Positions 42,411 to 50,203 of a stretch of DNA of 50,219 nt are shown here, in pieces. The position numbers and the translations under genes were made by a program. Origin of the DNA: Lutibacter sp. (lineage in GTDB: Bacteria; Bacteroidota; Bacteroidia; Flavobacteriales; Flavobacteriaceae); NCBI GenBank assembly GCA_027449025.1, contig DAIDMK010000018.1, positions 1 through 50,219 of the forward strand, written 5' to 3'. Below the pieces are notes generated by a model. It was given only the letters and a program-made list of their open reading frames with translations. It ran no database searches and was not told the origin of the DNA. Every line of letters begins with the position of its first letter. Within the stretch, counting starts at the first letter, position 1.

Positions 42411-43400
42411 TTAAAGGCTTACCAATTTAAGCAAACTTTCCTTTGCCTTTAATCCGAACAGGGAATCTTTGGCTTCTTCAAAAGCAGTTTCAAACGATTT
42501 GTTTTTGTCGATTATTTTCAACGCAAAGGCGGCATTTGCCAAAACCGCATTATTTTGGGCGTCGGTTCCTTCTCCATTTAAAATGGAACTGAAAATTTTA
42601 GCCGCTTCTTTTACAGTATTTCCACCATAAATATCCGACTGATCCAATCTTTTTAATCCCAATTCTTCAGGGGTTATTATCTGTTCGTTTTCTCTAGTAA
42701 ATAATTTGAATCCGCTTGTCAAGGCAATTTCGTCATAACCATCCAAACTATAAACAATACCATAATTTGTGGCTGTTTTTTGCAATAAATAATTGTAAAT
42801 CCTTGCCACTTCCAAATTGAAAACGCCAACCATTTGATTTTGTGGGCGACTCGGATTTACCAATGGGCCCAACATATTGAAAAACGTTTTTACACCCAAC
42901 TCATTTCTCACGGGCCCAACAGCTTTCATCGCGGGATGAAATAATGGCGCATGCAAAAAACAAATATTGGCGCGCTCCATCTGGCGTTTTAAAACTACTT
43001 CATCATTGGTGAATTTATAACCTAAAAACTCCAACATATTTGAAGAACCGCTTACCGAGGATACGCCATAATTTCCATGCTTCGCCACTTTATTTCCTGT
43101 ACCTGCAACAATAAATGAAGTTAATGTTGAAATATTAAAAGTATTTTTTCCATCACCGCCCGTTCCGCATAAATCGATTGTGTTAAATTCCGATAAATCC
43201 ACTTTCACCGCCAAATCCAACAACGCTTCCTGAAAACCAGAAAGTTCTTCTACAGAAATTGGTCGCATCATAAAAACGGTTAGAAATGACGCCATCTGCG
43301 AAGCATTATAGCTGTTGTTCGCTATTTGAACCAGCACTTCGCTCGCTTCTATTTTTGTTAAATATTGCTGTTCTATTAATTTGCTTAATATCGTTTTCAT
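42411..43400 (-). CDS. trpD: Anthranilate phosphoribosyltransferase
   Basis: This 329-residue enzyme transfers the phosphoribosyl group of PRPP to anthranilate. Signature segments are the PRPP loop DLCGTGGDGKNTFNISTLTS, KHGNYGVSSVSGSSNMLEFL, the substrate loop FLHAPLFHPAMKAVGPVRNE, FFNMLGPLVNPSRPQNQMVG and YSLDGYDEIALT. The ATG overlaps the trpG stop by 4 bp. It is not fused to TrpG. Confidence 0.97.
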   Translation of the reverse strand: MKTILSKLIEQQYLTKIEASEVLVQIANNSYNASQMASFLTVFMMRPISVEELSGFQEALLDLAVKVDLSEFNTIDLCGTGGDGKNTFNISTLTSFIVAGTGNKVAKHGNYGVSSVSGSSNMLEFLGYKFTNDEVVLKRQMERANICFLHAPLFHPAMKAVGPVRNELGVKTFFNMLGPLVNPSRPQNQMVGVFNLEVARIYNYLLQKTATNYGIVYSLDGYDEIALTSGFKLFTRENEQIITPEELGLKRLDQSDIYGGNTVKEAAKIFSSILNGEGTDAQNNAVLANAAFALKIIDKNKSFETAFEEAKDSLFGLKAKESLLKLVSL

Positions 43401-43975
43401 ATAGTGTTCGCTTCTATAAAATTTCTAACAATTTGCTCGCCAATTGGGGTTAAAATAGATTCTGGATGGTATTGAACCGCACAAATATTGTGTTTTTTAT
43501 GCTGTAAAGACATCACCGATCCAAATTCATCCACCGCGGTAATTTCTAGTTCTTCGGGAAAATCTTTTAAAGAAGCAATCCAAGAATGGTAACGTGCAGC
43601 CTCAAATTCTGCAGGAATATTTTTATAAATAACCGCCTCCGGACTTTTAACTTTCATAGTGGTAGCAACGCCATGAAAAACATTTTCCAAATTCTCTAAC
43701 GAACCTCCAAACACTTCGGCGATGGCCTGCAAGCCCAAACAAACACCAAAAATTGGTTTTGTTGTGGCATAGGTTTCAATCACTTCTTTTAAAATTCCGG
43801 CTTCATCCGGAATTCCGGGTCCGGGAGAAAGCATAATGATATCGTATGCTCCTACTTCTTCAACCGTAATTTCGTCATTTCTAAAAACTGCAGGATATTC
43901 GCCAGTAATCGTTTCTACCAAATGCACCAAATTGTAGGTAAAGGAGTCGTAATTGTCTATGATGAGTATTTTCAT
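43397..43975 (-). CDS. trpG: Anthranilate synthase component II (glutamine amidotransferase)
   Basis: This class I glutaminase supplies ammonia to TrpE. The 192-residue protein has the oxyanion strand MLSPGPGIPDEAG, the nucleophile Cys79 in PIFGVCLGLQAIAEVFGG, and the His-Glu dyad in AVQYHPESILTP. It may also serve folate synthesis (PabA), as is common when only one copy exists; that cannot be judged here. The 129-bp gap to trpE holds a dispersed repeat. Confidence 0.96.
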   Translation of the reverse strand: MKILIIDNYDSFTYNLVHLVETITGEYPAVFRNDEITVEEVGAYDIIMLSPGPGIPDEAGILKEVIETYATTKPIFGVCLGLQAIAEVFGGSLENLENVFHGVATTMKVKSPEAVIYKNIPAEFEAARYHSWIASLKDFPEELEITAVDEFGSVMSLQHKKHNICAVQYHPESILTPIGEQIVRNFIEANTI

Positions 43976-44002
43976 GTTAATTGTTTTAACGTTGAATTGT
44001 TT

Positions 44003-44024
44003 CCCTTCGACTGCGCTCAGGGTG
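44003..44024. repeat. Dispersed repeat between trpE and trpG
   Basis: CCCTTCGACTGCGCTCAGGG followed by TG is a widespread bacterial intergenic repeat type, often seen as its reverse complement CACCCTGAGCGCAGTCGAAG. A degenerate form occurs inside trpF. It has weak hairpin potential (CCCT/AGGG ends). Confidence 0.6.
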
Positions 44025-44104
44025 ACAATTTGTGTAATCGTTTAATCGTATTTTTATATTAAATCTTTTCTACCGAAATCAGGACAAGTCGCAAACTATC
44101 CTTA

Positions 44105-45499
44105 CTATATTTTTTCAGCCAAGATCAATGCCTTTTTCAAAGCCGCCAATTTGTTATTTACTTCCTGTAATTCTCCTTCTTCCGTTGAATTAATCACAAT
44201 TCCCGCGCCTGCCTGATAAAACAAAGTATTGTTTTTACTCACAAAAGAGCGAATGGCGATGGCCAAATTCACGGTATTGTTTAAGCCAATAAATCCGACC
44301 GCGCCGCCATAAAATCCGCGGGTTTGGTTTTCATATTTGTCTATTAATTCCATCGCCTTAAACTTTGGTGCGCCGCTTAAAGTTCCGGCAGGAAAAGTAT
44401 CTCCCACAATTTCAATGGCTTTTCCTATGGGTTTTCCTTGCACTGTTGAAACCAAATGAATAACGTGACTAAAATATTGCACTTCTTTAAAAACCTCCAC
44501 ATTTACATTACTGGCGTGTTTGCTCAAATCGTTTCGCGCCAAATCAACCAACATTACATGTTCGGCATTTTCCTTTTTGTCTTTTGATAATTTTTCTCCC
44601 AATAAAATATCCTGCGCCATAATTCCAGTGCGTTTAAAAGTTCCTGCAATCGGATTTATGATGGCTTTTTCTTCATCAATTTTAATTTGTGCTTCGGGTG
44701 AAGATCCCATTAATTTAAAACTTCCATAATCGAAATAAAACAAATATGGTGACGGATTTATAGAACGCAATGCTCTGTAAACATTAAATTCATCGCCCAT
44801 AAATGATTGTTGAAACTGACGCGACAACACCAGTTGAAAAACATCGCCACGTTTGCAATGCTCTTTTGCTTTAACCACATAATTTTTAAAATCTGCATCG
44901 GTACAATTGGAAGATTCTTCGCCGGCGATTTCAAAATTGTACAATCCATAAGTGCGCGCATTGATCAAAGTTTCTATCTCGTGGATTCTTGAATCCTCGC
45001 CTTCTTCCATATTTTCAATTAAAATAAGTTCATTGTTAAAATGGTTGATGGCAATGATAAACTTGAAAAAACTAAACTGAAAATCTGGTATTTCAGATGG
45101 CGCTTTCTTAGCATTTAGTTTGATGGTTTCAAAATACAGGATGGCATTGTATGAAATATAACCATAAAAACCGTTGAAACCTTTTATGGAATCGTTGCAA
45201 TCTATTTTTACCGACTTGCTATAAGATTCAAAAATCGAATAGAAATCACGATTAATTTCCTTTTTGTCAAGTTCCCTATTTTTATAATTGTAGGTAAATA
45301 CATTGTTGTCCGCCTTTAATGTCACAATAGGTTCAGCACAAATAAAGGTAAAACTTTCCTCCTTGCTGTGATAGTCTGAACTTTCCAACAATAGACTATT
45401 GGCATATTTATCTCTAATTTTTGAATACATTCCAACCGGCGTAATGGTATCTGCCAACTGCGTTTTAGAAATTGTCTTAAATTTTAATTCTTTTATCAT
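44105..45499 (-). CDS. trpE: Anthranilate synthase component I
   Basis: TrpE converts chorismate and ammonia to anthranilate; it is the committed, Trp-feedback-inhibited step. The 464-residue protein has the N-terminal inhibitor-binding segment with SLLLESSDYHSKEESFTFIC (the LLES motif) and the chorismate-binding core DVFQLVLSRQFQQ, SPSPYLFYFDYGSFKLMGSSPE-type sequence, PIAGTFKRTG, DLARNDLSKHAS, GTLSGAPKFKAMELID and RGFYGGAVGFIG. It starts 15 bp after an attenuator hairpin preceded by a Trp-rich leader peptide. Both transcription attenuation and allosteric inhibition are therefore expected. Confidence 0.97.
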   Translation of the reverse strand: MIKELKFKTISKTQLADTITPVGMYSKIRDKYANSLLLESSDYHSKEESFTFICAEPIVTLKADNNVFTYNYKNRELDKKEINRDFYSIFESYSKSVKIDCNDSIKGFNGFYGYISYNAILYFETIKLNAKKAPSEIPDFQFSFFKFIIAINHFNNELILIENMEEGEDSRIHEIETLINARTYGLYNFEIAGEESSNCTDADFKNYVVKAKEHCKRGDVFQLVLSRQFQQSFMGDEFNVYRALRSINPSPYLFYFDYGSFKLMGSSPEAQIKIDEEKAIINPIAGTFKRTGIMAQDILLGEKLSKDKKENAEHVMLVDLARNDLSKHASNVNVEVFKEVQYFSHVIHLVSTVQGKPIGKAIEIVGDTFPAGTLSGAPKFKAMELIDKYENQTRGFYGGAVGFIGLNNTVNLAIAIRSFVSKNNTLFYQAGAGIVINSTEEGELQEVNNKLAALKKALILAEKI

Positions 45500-45514
45500 G
45501 TTTTGCTCAAATAA

Positions 45515-45544
45515 AAAAGGACTTACCGCGAGATAAGTCCTTTT
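45515..45544 (-). terminator. trp attenuator terminator hairpin
   Basis: On the minus strand, AAAAGGACTTA, the loop TCTCGCGG and TAAGTCCTTTT form a perfect 11-bp stem that runs into TTTTTTATTTG, 15 bp before the trpE ATG. The loop contains CTCGC, complementary to GCGAG just past the leader-peptide stop (45580-45584). That gives a possible competing antiterminator pairing when ribosomes stall on the Trp codons. Confidence 0.85.
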
Positions 45545-45584
45545 GTTATATATTTTAAATATAAATATAGTAGTATTGGCTCGC

Positions 45585-45638
45585 TTATAAATTAAGAGAG
45601 TTCCACCACCAATTAGTATTTGTATTTTTCAACATCAT
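45585..45638 (-). CDS. trpL: trp operon leader peptide
   Basis: A 17-codon frame, MMLKNTNTNWWWNSLNL, ends at TAA 45585-45587 and has three consecutive TGG codons. It is too short for standard gene finding. It sits between a consensus promoter and the attenuator hairpin upstream of trpE, which is the classical arrangement for Trp-controlled attenuation. The ATG ATG start lies 7 bp after the -7 element, so the message would have almost no 5' untranslated region. Confidence 0.88.
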   Translation of the reverse strand: MMLKNTNTNWWWNSLNL

Positions 45639-45645
45639 TATTTGG

Positions 45646-45676
45646 CAAATTTAGCATAGATTTTTAAATACACAAA
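45646..45676 (-). promoter_or_regulatory. trp operon promoter
   Basis: On the minus strand TTTG (45676-45673), exactly 19 bp of spacer and TAAATTTG (45653-45646) match the Bacteroidota consensus fully. Transcription should begin near 45641-45638, at or just before the leader-peptide start codon. Confidence 0.85.
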
Positions 45677-45699
45677 TTAAATGTAAAATTTATTTTACG

Positions 45700-45707
45700 T
45701 ATTTTTG
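45700..45707 (+). promoter_or_regulatory. -7 promoter element of the GIN-domain gene
   Basis: TATTTTTG matches TAnnTTTG and lies 14 bp before the ATG at 45722. No clear -33 element is visible. The short divergent region (about 80 bp) therefore serves both this gene and the trp operon. Confidence 0.55.
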
Positions 45708-45721
45708 TTTAAAACTATTCT

Positions 45722-46552
45722 ATGAAAACAGTTAAAACAATCATTTTCATTTCTATTTTGTTAATTTTTTCTATAATAAATGCTCAGGAAAAATTAATAG
45801 GAAATAAAAATGTTACCACTGAAGATCGAAATCTTTCCGCATTTACAAAAATTGAAGTTGTAAACGACGTGACCGTTTTATTGGTATATAATGATGAACA
45901 ATCTGTCTCAGTCGAAGCTGATTCTAATGTGCTGGATGCTGTAACTACAGAGATAAACAATGGGTCGCTAATTATAAAAACAAGTGCAAAAATAGTGCGC
46001 GCTAAGGAATTAACGGTTCACGTAAGGGTAAATAACTTTTTAACTGAAATTTACGCTTATAACAATGCAATCGTAAAATCAAACAATTCCCTCAGAATAG
46101 ACGCACTAAACATAAACGCCTTTGACGATTCGGATTTTAAATTAAAACTGAGTTCAAAAAATATTCAAATAAATGCCAAAAGATCAAGCAAATTGGATTT
46201 CGAAATTTTATGTGAAGACGCTATTATTGTTTCAGAAGAGTCCAGTAATTTTAAAGGAATAATTGACACCAAAAATATGATTATTCGCACTTTGGACAAA
46301 GCCAGTGTTAATTTAAGCGGAAACACTGCCAGTTTCCAATTAGAAACGTTGCACAACAGCACTTTTAAAGGTAAAGATTTTAAAACCTCAACTGCCAAGG
46401 TAAACACTTCAAATAATTCAAGTGCTTACGTAAATGCCTCAGAAACTATAGATTTGTCAATAATTAACTCAGGTGAAGTTTATCTGTTTTCAAATCCAAA
46501 AATCACTATGACCGAATTTTTTGACAAAGCCAGTCTTTTTAAAAAACAATAA
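45722..46552 (+). CDS. Exported GIN-domain (DUF2807) protein
   Basis: This 276-residue protein has a signal peptide (ending SIINAQ). A DUF2807 domain built from a repetitive right-handed beta-helix-like pattern follows: FTKIEVVNDVTVLLVYNDEQ, SVSVEADSNVLD, LTVHVRVNNFLTEIYAYNNA, then alternating short strands rich in Asn and Ser. The family is common in Bacteroidota, described as putative auto-transporter adhesin heads, and has no known enzyme activity. It is transcribed divergently from the trp operon; no functional link is evident. Confidence 0.85.
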   Translation: MKTVKTIIFISILLIFSIINAQEKLIGNKNVTTEDRNLSAFTKIEVVNDVTVLLVYNDEQSVSVEADSNVLDAVTTEINNGSLIIKTSAKIVRAKELTVHVRVNNFLTEIYAYNNAIVKSNNSLRIDALNINAFDDSDFKLKLSSKNIQINAKRSSKLDFEILCEDAIIVSEESSNFKGIIDTKNMIIRTLDKASVNLSGNTASFQLETLHNSTFKGKDFKTSTAKVNTSNNSSAYVNASETIDLSIINSGEVYLFSNPKITMTEFFDKASLFKKQ

Positions 46553-46584
46553 TTAACAATTACAAAAATAATATTTTGGGAGTT

Positions 46585-46690
46585 CCCCCCGCCGAAAAGG
46601 CGGGGGGGCGGGTTTTACGCTGCAATCTTTTTTGATTCACCTATCGGCGAATCAAAAAAGGATTTTCACTTCAACCCCTAACTCAAAATA
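46585..46690 (-). repeat. Dispersed element copy B, inverted relative to copy A
   Basis: Read on the minus strand, it begins with GAGTTAGGGGTTGAAGTG and AAAATCC like the element at 32982. It ends with AAAACCCGCC and a CCCCCCGCC-GAAAA-GGCGGGGGG hairpin (46585-46607). The middle is unrelated to copy A: an inverted repeat of TTTTTTGATTC with GAATCAAAAAA. It occupies most of the 206-bp gap between the GIN gene and the AspT-type transporter gene and could act as a terminator. Confidence 0.65.
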
Positions 46691-46758
46691 AGATATCAAA
46701 TATTAGAAGTTTTATATTAAAAGTTAAAAAATTTATCTTTCAAAATTTTCACTTTTAA

Positions 46759-48336
46759 TTAAATCAAACTCAAAATCTGGACTACAATAATCAACAAAAC
46801 CATGGCAATTGGGTACACCGTTGCATAAGCAATCGCAGGCGCATCCGATTCAACCATGGTGTCGGTTGCAGCCAATCCGGGTGTACTGGTCATGCTTCCG
46901 GTAAGTGTTCCAAGTAAAACAAGCAAGTTTATTTTATAGAAATATCTGGCAGCTATAGTTGTAATAATCATAGGAATAAGGGTAATTATAGCTCCATAAA
47001 CAAATAATTCGATACCATATTGCTCAAAAGTGCTTTCAAGGCTCGATCCCGCGCTGGTGCCAACTGCTGCCAAAAAGAACAACAACCCAAACTGTCTCAA
47101 AATTTGATTTGCCTCTCCGGTCATCGTCCACATAATAGGACCGGTTTTCCCAGTTCTTCCCAAAACAAGCGCCACAAGCAAAATACCGCCTGTCAATCCA
47201 AGTCCGAAAGAAAAATCGCCAAAGTTTACACTCATTTTTCCTACCAAAATACCTAAAATAATTCCCAAGGCAATCGGTAAAAAATCTGTGCTAGAAAGTT
47301 TGTCATCACCAAAAATACGACTTACTTCACCCATGTTTTCTTTGGAGCAAATCACAATCAACTTGTCACCAAACTGTAGTTTTAATGATGGACTTGGAGA
47401 AATATCTATTCCTGATCGTCTAATTCTAGTTATTGTTGCATTATAAGCTTCCTGGATATGAAGCTGTCCCAATGTTTTTTTAACAACCTCTTTATTGGTG
47501 ACCAAAATAGAGCGAACATCATATTTGGTATCCAACGGAATTTCCTCAACTGTTTCGGGACCAACCAACAATTTAACTCTTTCCAATGCCTCATTTGAAC
47601 CAACTGCTCTTACAACATCACCTTTTTGTAGAATAACTTCAGCTTCGGGAATAATCACTGTATTGTTATGCTTAATTCTTGAAATAACCGCCTTGGTCAT
47701 AAAACGAATGCTTAAATCCCTAAGACTTTTTCCAATTACATTTTCATTTTCAACCACAAAATGTTTGGCTATAATTTCGGGATATTCAGCCAGCATAATG
47801 TCCTTATAAATTTTTTCTTGTTCTTTTATATTTATTCGCAGCATTCGGGGCAATAAATTAACAAAAAGAATAACCCCAATTACGCCAAACGGATAACCGA
47901 TACCATAACCTATCGACGCCAATGGAGAACCCGTGATATCAATGGCTGTTGCCAAACCTGGCGTGCTGGTTAATGCCCCATTCAATAAGCCAATAGCCAA
48001 ATTTTTATCGATGTCTAAAAAGTAAGAAATCAGATAAGTGATTAAACCTGCACTAAGAATAAGCATGGTCGCTAAAATAGCCAATTCGCGTCCGTTTCTT
48101 TTAAACGATTCAAAAAAACTAGGTCCGGCCTGAATTCCTATGGTGAAAATAAACAGCACCAAACCGATATATTGAAAATCTATGGGAACAACCACACCAT
48201 AATGGCCAAAAAATAATGCCACAAAAATTACGGCGGAAACATCCAAAGAAATCCCCTTTATTTTAATTCGACCAATGATAAATCCAATTAATATAATCAG
48301 AAATAATACAAAATAACTATTTGAAAGCAAACTCAT
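46759..48336 (-). CDS. AspT/YidE-type transporter with two TrkA-C domains
   Basis: This 525-residue inner-membrane protein has two five-helix halves around a soluble centre. Each half carries the family repeat: GLLNGALTSTPGLATAID near residue 120 and LLGTLTGSMTSTPGLAATD near residue 480. The centre (about 180-345) has two TrkA-C-type regulatory domains: VIGKSLRDLSIRF, ILQKGDVVRAVGS, LGQLHIQEAYNATITRIRR and LKLQFGDKLIVICSKENM. Relatives include aspartate:alanine antiporters and YidE/YbjL. The substrate here is unknown; amino-acid or dicarboxylate exchange is the usual guess. Confidence 0.9.
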   Translation of the reverse strand: MSLLSNSYFVLFLIILIGFIIGRIKIKGISLDVSAVIFVALFFGHYGVVVPIDFQYIGLVLFIFTIGIQAGPSFFESFKRNGRELAILATMLILSAGLITYLISYFLDIDKNLAIGLLNGALTSTPGLATAIDITGSPLASIGYGIGYPFGVIGVILFVNLLPRMLRINIKEQEKIYKDIMLAEYPEIIAKHFVVENENVIGKSLRDLSIRFMTKAVISRIKHNNTVIIPEAEVILQKGDVVRAVGSNEALERVKLLVGPETVEEIPLDTKYDVRSILVTNKEVVKKTLGQLHIQEAYNATITRIRRSGIDISPSPSLKLQFGDKLIVICSKENMGEVSRIFGDDKLSSTDFLPIALGIILGILVGKMSVNFGDFSFGLGLTGGILLVALVLGRTGKTGPIMWTMTGEANQILRQFGLLFFLAAVGTSAGSSLESTFEQYGIELFVYGAIITLIPMIITTIAARYFYKINLLVLLGTLTGSMTSTPGLAATDTMVESDAPAIAYATVYPIAMVLLIIVVQILSLI

Positions 48337-48435
48337 AACCTTAATTTATTACGCAAAATTAAATACTTATTAGGTTCAATCCCTATTATCGGCATTACTA
48401 TTTACGAAAACGATTGCAACAATCTTAAGCTAAAA

Positions 48436-48465
48436 AAAAGCCTAATTTAATAAATTTAGGCTTTT
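48436..48465. terminator. Terminator downstream of trxB
   Basis: AAAAGCCTAA (48436-48445) and TTAGGCTTTT (48456-48465) form a 10-bp stem with a 10-nt loop. On the minus strand an uninterrupted run of T follows, 19 bp past the trxB stop, so it ends that gene. The plus-strand side is also T-rich (TTTTCTTT). Confidence 0.85.
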
Positions 48466-48483
48466 CTTTATAATTCTCGTTTC

Positions 48484-49431
48484 TTAATCCAGCGACCCCA
48501 GATAACGCTCGGCATCCAATGCAGCCATACAGCCTGTTCCGGCAGCCGTAACTGCCTGACGGTATTCTTTATCCTGCACATCTCCGGCAGCAAAAACACC
48601 TGGCAAATTTGTTTTGGTCGATTTTCCTTTGGTGATTAAATACCCTGTTTCATCCATTTCCAAAACGCCTTTAAAAATAGTTGTATTTGGTACGTGTCCT
48701 ATCGCTATAAAAATTCCTGTTACCTCTATTACTTCTTTTTTACCTGTTTTGTTATTCACAACTCGAACGCCTTCAACAACTTTTTCACCCAAAACCTCTT
48801 CAATCTCAGTATTGTATTTTACTTCAATATTGGCTGTTTTATCAACCCTGTGCTGCATCGCTTTTGATGCCCGCATATAATCTTTTCGAACTAAAATAGT
48901 CACTTTTTTACAAAGGTTGGCCAAATAAGTTGCTTCCTCTGCTGCTGTATCTCCAGCACCAACCACAACCACTTCCTGACCTTTATAAAAGAAACCATCA
49001 CAAGTGGCACAAGCAGAAACACCTCCACCAATTAAGCGTTGTTCGCTTTCTAATCCTAAATATTTAGCAGTTGCACCAGTTGAAATAATGATGGTGTTCG
49101 CTTCAATTTGAATGGACTCATCTACCGTTACTTTATGAATACCTCCAACTTTTTTACTAAAATCCACACTGGTGACTACCCCAAATCTTACTTCAGTTCC
49201 AAAGCGTTCGGCTTGTTTTTTTAAATCTTCCATCATGGCAGTTCCATCGGTTCCATCTGGATATCCAGGAAAATTATCGACTTCTGTTGTGGTTGTTAAT
49301 TGACCGCCCATTTGCATTCCTGTGTACATCACAGGTTTTAAATCGGCTCTTGCGGCATATATTGCAGCAGTATACCCAGCAGGACCAGACCCAATTATCA
49401 AACATTTAATTCTTTCAATTTTATCAGACAT
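48484..49431 (-). CDS. trxB: Thioredoxin reductase
   Basis: This low-molecular-weight flavoprotein reduces thioredoxin with NADPH. Read from ATG 49431 it has 315 residues. A TTG ten codons upstream is open but gives an unusual N-terminus, and MSDKIERIKCLIIGSGPAGY fits the family. FAD binding: GSGPAGYTAAIYAARA. Redox centre: SACATCDGFFY with the CxxC pair. NADP binding: VVVGAGDTAAEEATYLA. C-terminal FAD site: GVFAAGDVQDKEYRQAVTAA. It is divergent from a thioredoxin-like gene 168 bp away, a natural partner, although that protein has lost one of its cysteines. Confidence 0.95.
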   Translation of the reverse strand: MSDKIERIKCLIIGSGPAGYTAAIYAARADLKPVMYTGMQMGGQLTTTTEVDNFPGYPDGTDGTAMMEDLKKQAERFGTEVRFGVVTSVDFSKKVGGIHKVTVDESIQIEANTIIISTGATAKYLGLESEQRLIGGGVSACATCDGFFYKGQEVVVVGAGDTAAEEATYLANLCKKVTILVRKDYMRASKAMQHRVDKTANIEVKYNTEIEEVLGEKVVEGVRVVNNKTGKKEVIEVTGIFIAIGHVPNTTIFKGVLEMDETGYLITKGKSTKTNLPGVFAAGDVQDKEYRQAVTAAGTGCMAALDAERYLGSLD

Positions 49432-49599
49432 GATTAACTTTTTATTTTTATTGAATAGCAAATTTATGCCAATTAATTATATATTAGCTCCATTGTCAAT
49501 TATTTTTTATGATGCCACTATAACCAGATACAATAGGAAACAAACTTTATAAATCGAATTGATATTTCACCTAAATTTGACTGTTTTAATTTAAATAAA

Positions 49600-49938
49600 A
49601 TGAACGAAATCAAAACCATCAATTCATTGACGCATCTTGAAAATATATTACAGGAAACAACTGCCGTTTTGGTATATTTTTCAACAAATTCGTGCAATGT
49701 TGGGGAAGCCTTAGAGCCTAAAGTGCATAGCTTGCTGAAAACGGATTTTCCAAAAATCGCTTTTTATAAAGTCGATATGAATTTTTCTCCTGAAATAGCG
49801 GCAAAACACAGCGCTTTTGTTGAGCCAACAATTTTAGTATTTTTTGAGGGTAAAGAAACCATCAGAAAAAGTAGAAATATTGGCATTCATGAACTGCAAT
49901 CTGCCATTTTAAGACCCTACAAACTTATTTTCGAATAA
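49600..49938 (+). CDS. Thioredoxin-fold protein with a single active-site cysteine
   Basis: This 112-residue thioredoxin-fold protein has AVLVYFSTNSCNVGEALEPK, FYKVDMNFSPEIAAKHSAFV and the cis-Pro loop VEPTILVFFEGKE. The active site reads C-N-V-G. The second cysteine of the usual CxxC (CNVC in relatives I know of) is replaced by Gly, so it cannot be an ordinary disulfide reductase. Monothiol chemistry or a binding role is possible. It is divergent from trxB. Confidence 0.85.
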   Translation: MNEIKTINSLTHLENILQETTAVLVYFSTNSCNVGEALEPKVHSLLKTDFPKIAFYKVDMNFSPEIAAKHSAFVEPTILVFFEGKETIRKSRNIGIHELQSAILRPYKLIFE

Positions 49939-49942
49939 TTGC

Positions 49943-49972
49943 TTGCAAAACTTATTTTTAGCTTTATATTTG
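49943..49972 (+). promoter_or_regulatory. Promoter of the tRNA-Pro transcript
   Basis: TTG (49943-49945), a 19-bp spacer and TATATTTG (49965-49972) form a consensus promoter a few bases after the thioredoxin-like gene. A transcript from about 49978 would contain a tRNA-like 5' fragment and then tRNA-Pro. Confidence 0.75.
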
Positions 49973-49999
49973 CACACCGAATTTAGAGTAAATATTACT

Positions 50000-50040
50000 C
50001 GGGGTGTAGTACCGTGGCAAGCACGGCATAAACTACGCCT
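50000..50040 (+). other. tRNA-like 5' fragment
   Basis: CGGGGTGTAG (50000-50009) repeats the first ten bases of the tRNA-Pro at 50066 exactly. It is followed by a CCGTG-GCAAG-CACGG hairpin (50011-50025) in place of a D-arm. No anticodon arm, T-arm or matching 3' acceptor strand follows, so this is a partial duplication or processed leader rather than a tRNA. Confidence 0.5.
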
Positions 50041-50065
50041 AGATGAATAGAAATAAAAACACCTT

Positions 50066-50140
50066 CGGGGTGTAGCGTAGCCCGGTTATCGCGCCTGCTT
50101 TGGGAGCAGGAGGTCGCAGGTTCGAATCCTGCCACCCCGA
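50066..50140 (+). tRNA. tRNA-Pro (anticodon TGG)
   Basis: The 7-bp acceptor stem is CGGGGTG (50066-50072) with CACCCCG (50133-50139), discriminator A at 50140. The anticodon stem CCTGC/GCAGG (50094-50098, 50106-50110) holds the loop TTTGGGA with anticodon TGG at 50101-50103. The T-arm contains GGTTCGAATCC. CCA is not encoded. It reads proline CCA and wobble codons. Confidence 0.95.
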
Positions 50141-50163
50141 CGAACCTAGTTTTAGGTTATATC

Positions 50164-50203
50164 AAAACACTGTTAATCGTATGATTATCAGTGTTTTTTG
50201 TTT
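50164..50203 (+). terminator. Terminator downstream of tRNA-Pro
   Basis: AAAACACTG (50164-50172) and CAGTGTTTT (50189-50197) pair over 9 bp, with additional AT pairing in the loop, and run into TTGTTTTTT. It would end the tRNA transcript. Confidence 0.75.

Noticed and set aside
50000-50040. A second complete tRNA gene
   Set aside because: Only the 5' acceptor strand and one hairpin are present; no anticodon or T-arm can be drawn before tRNA-Pro begins.
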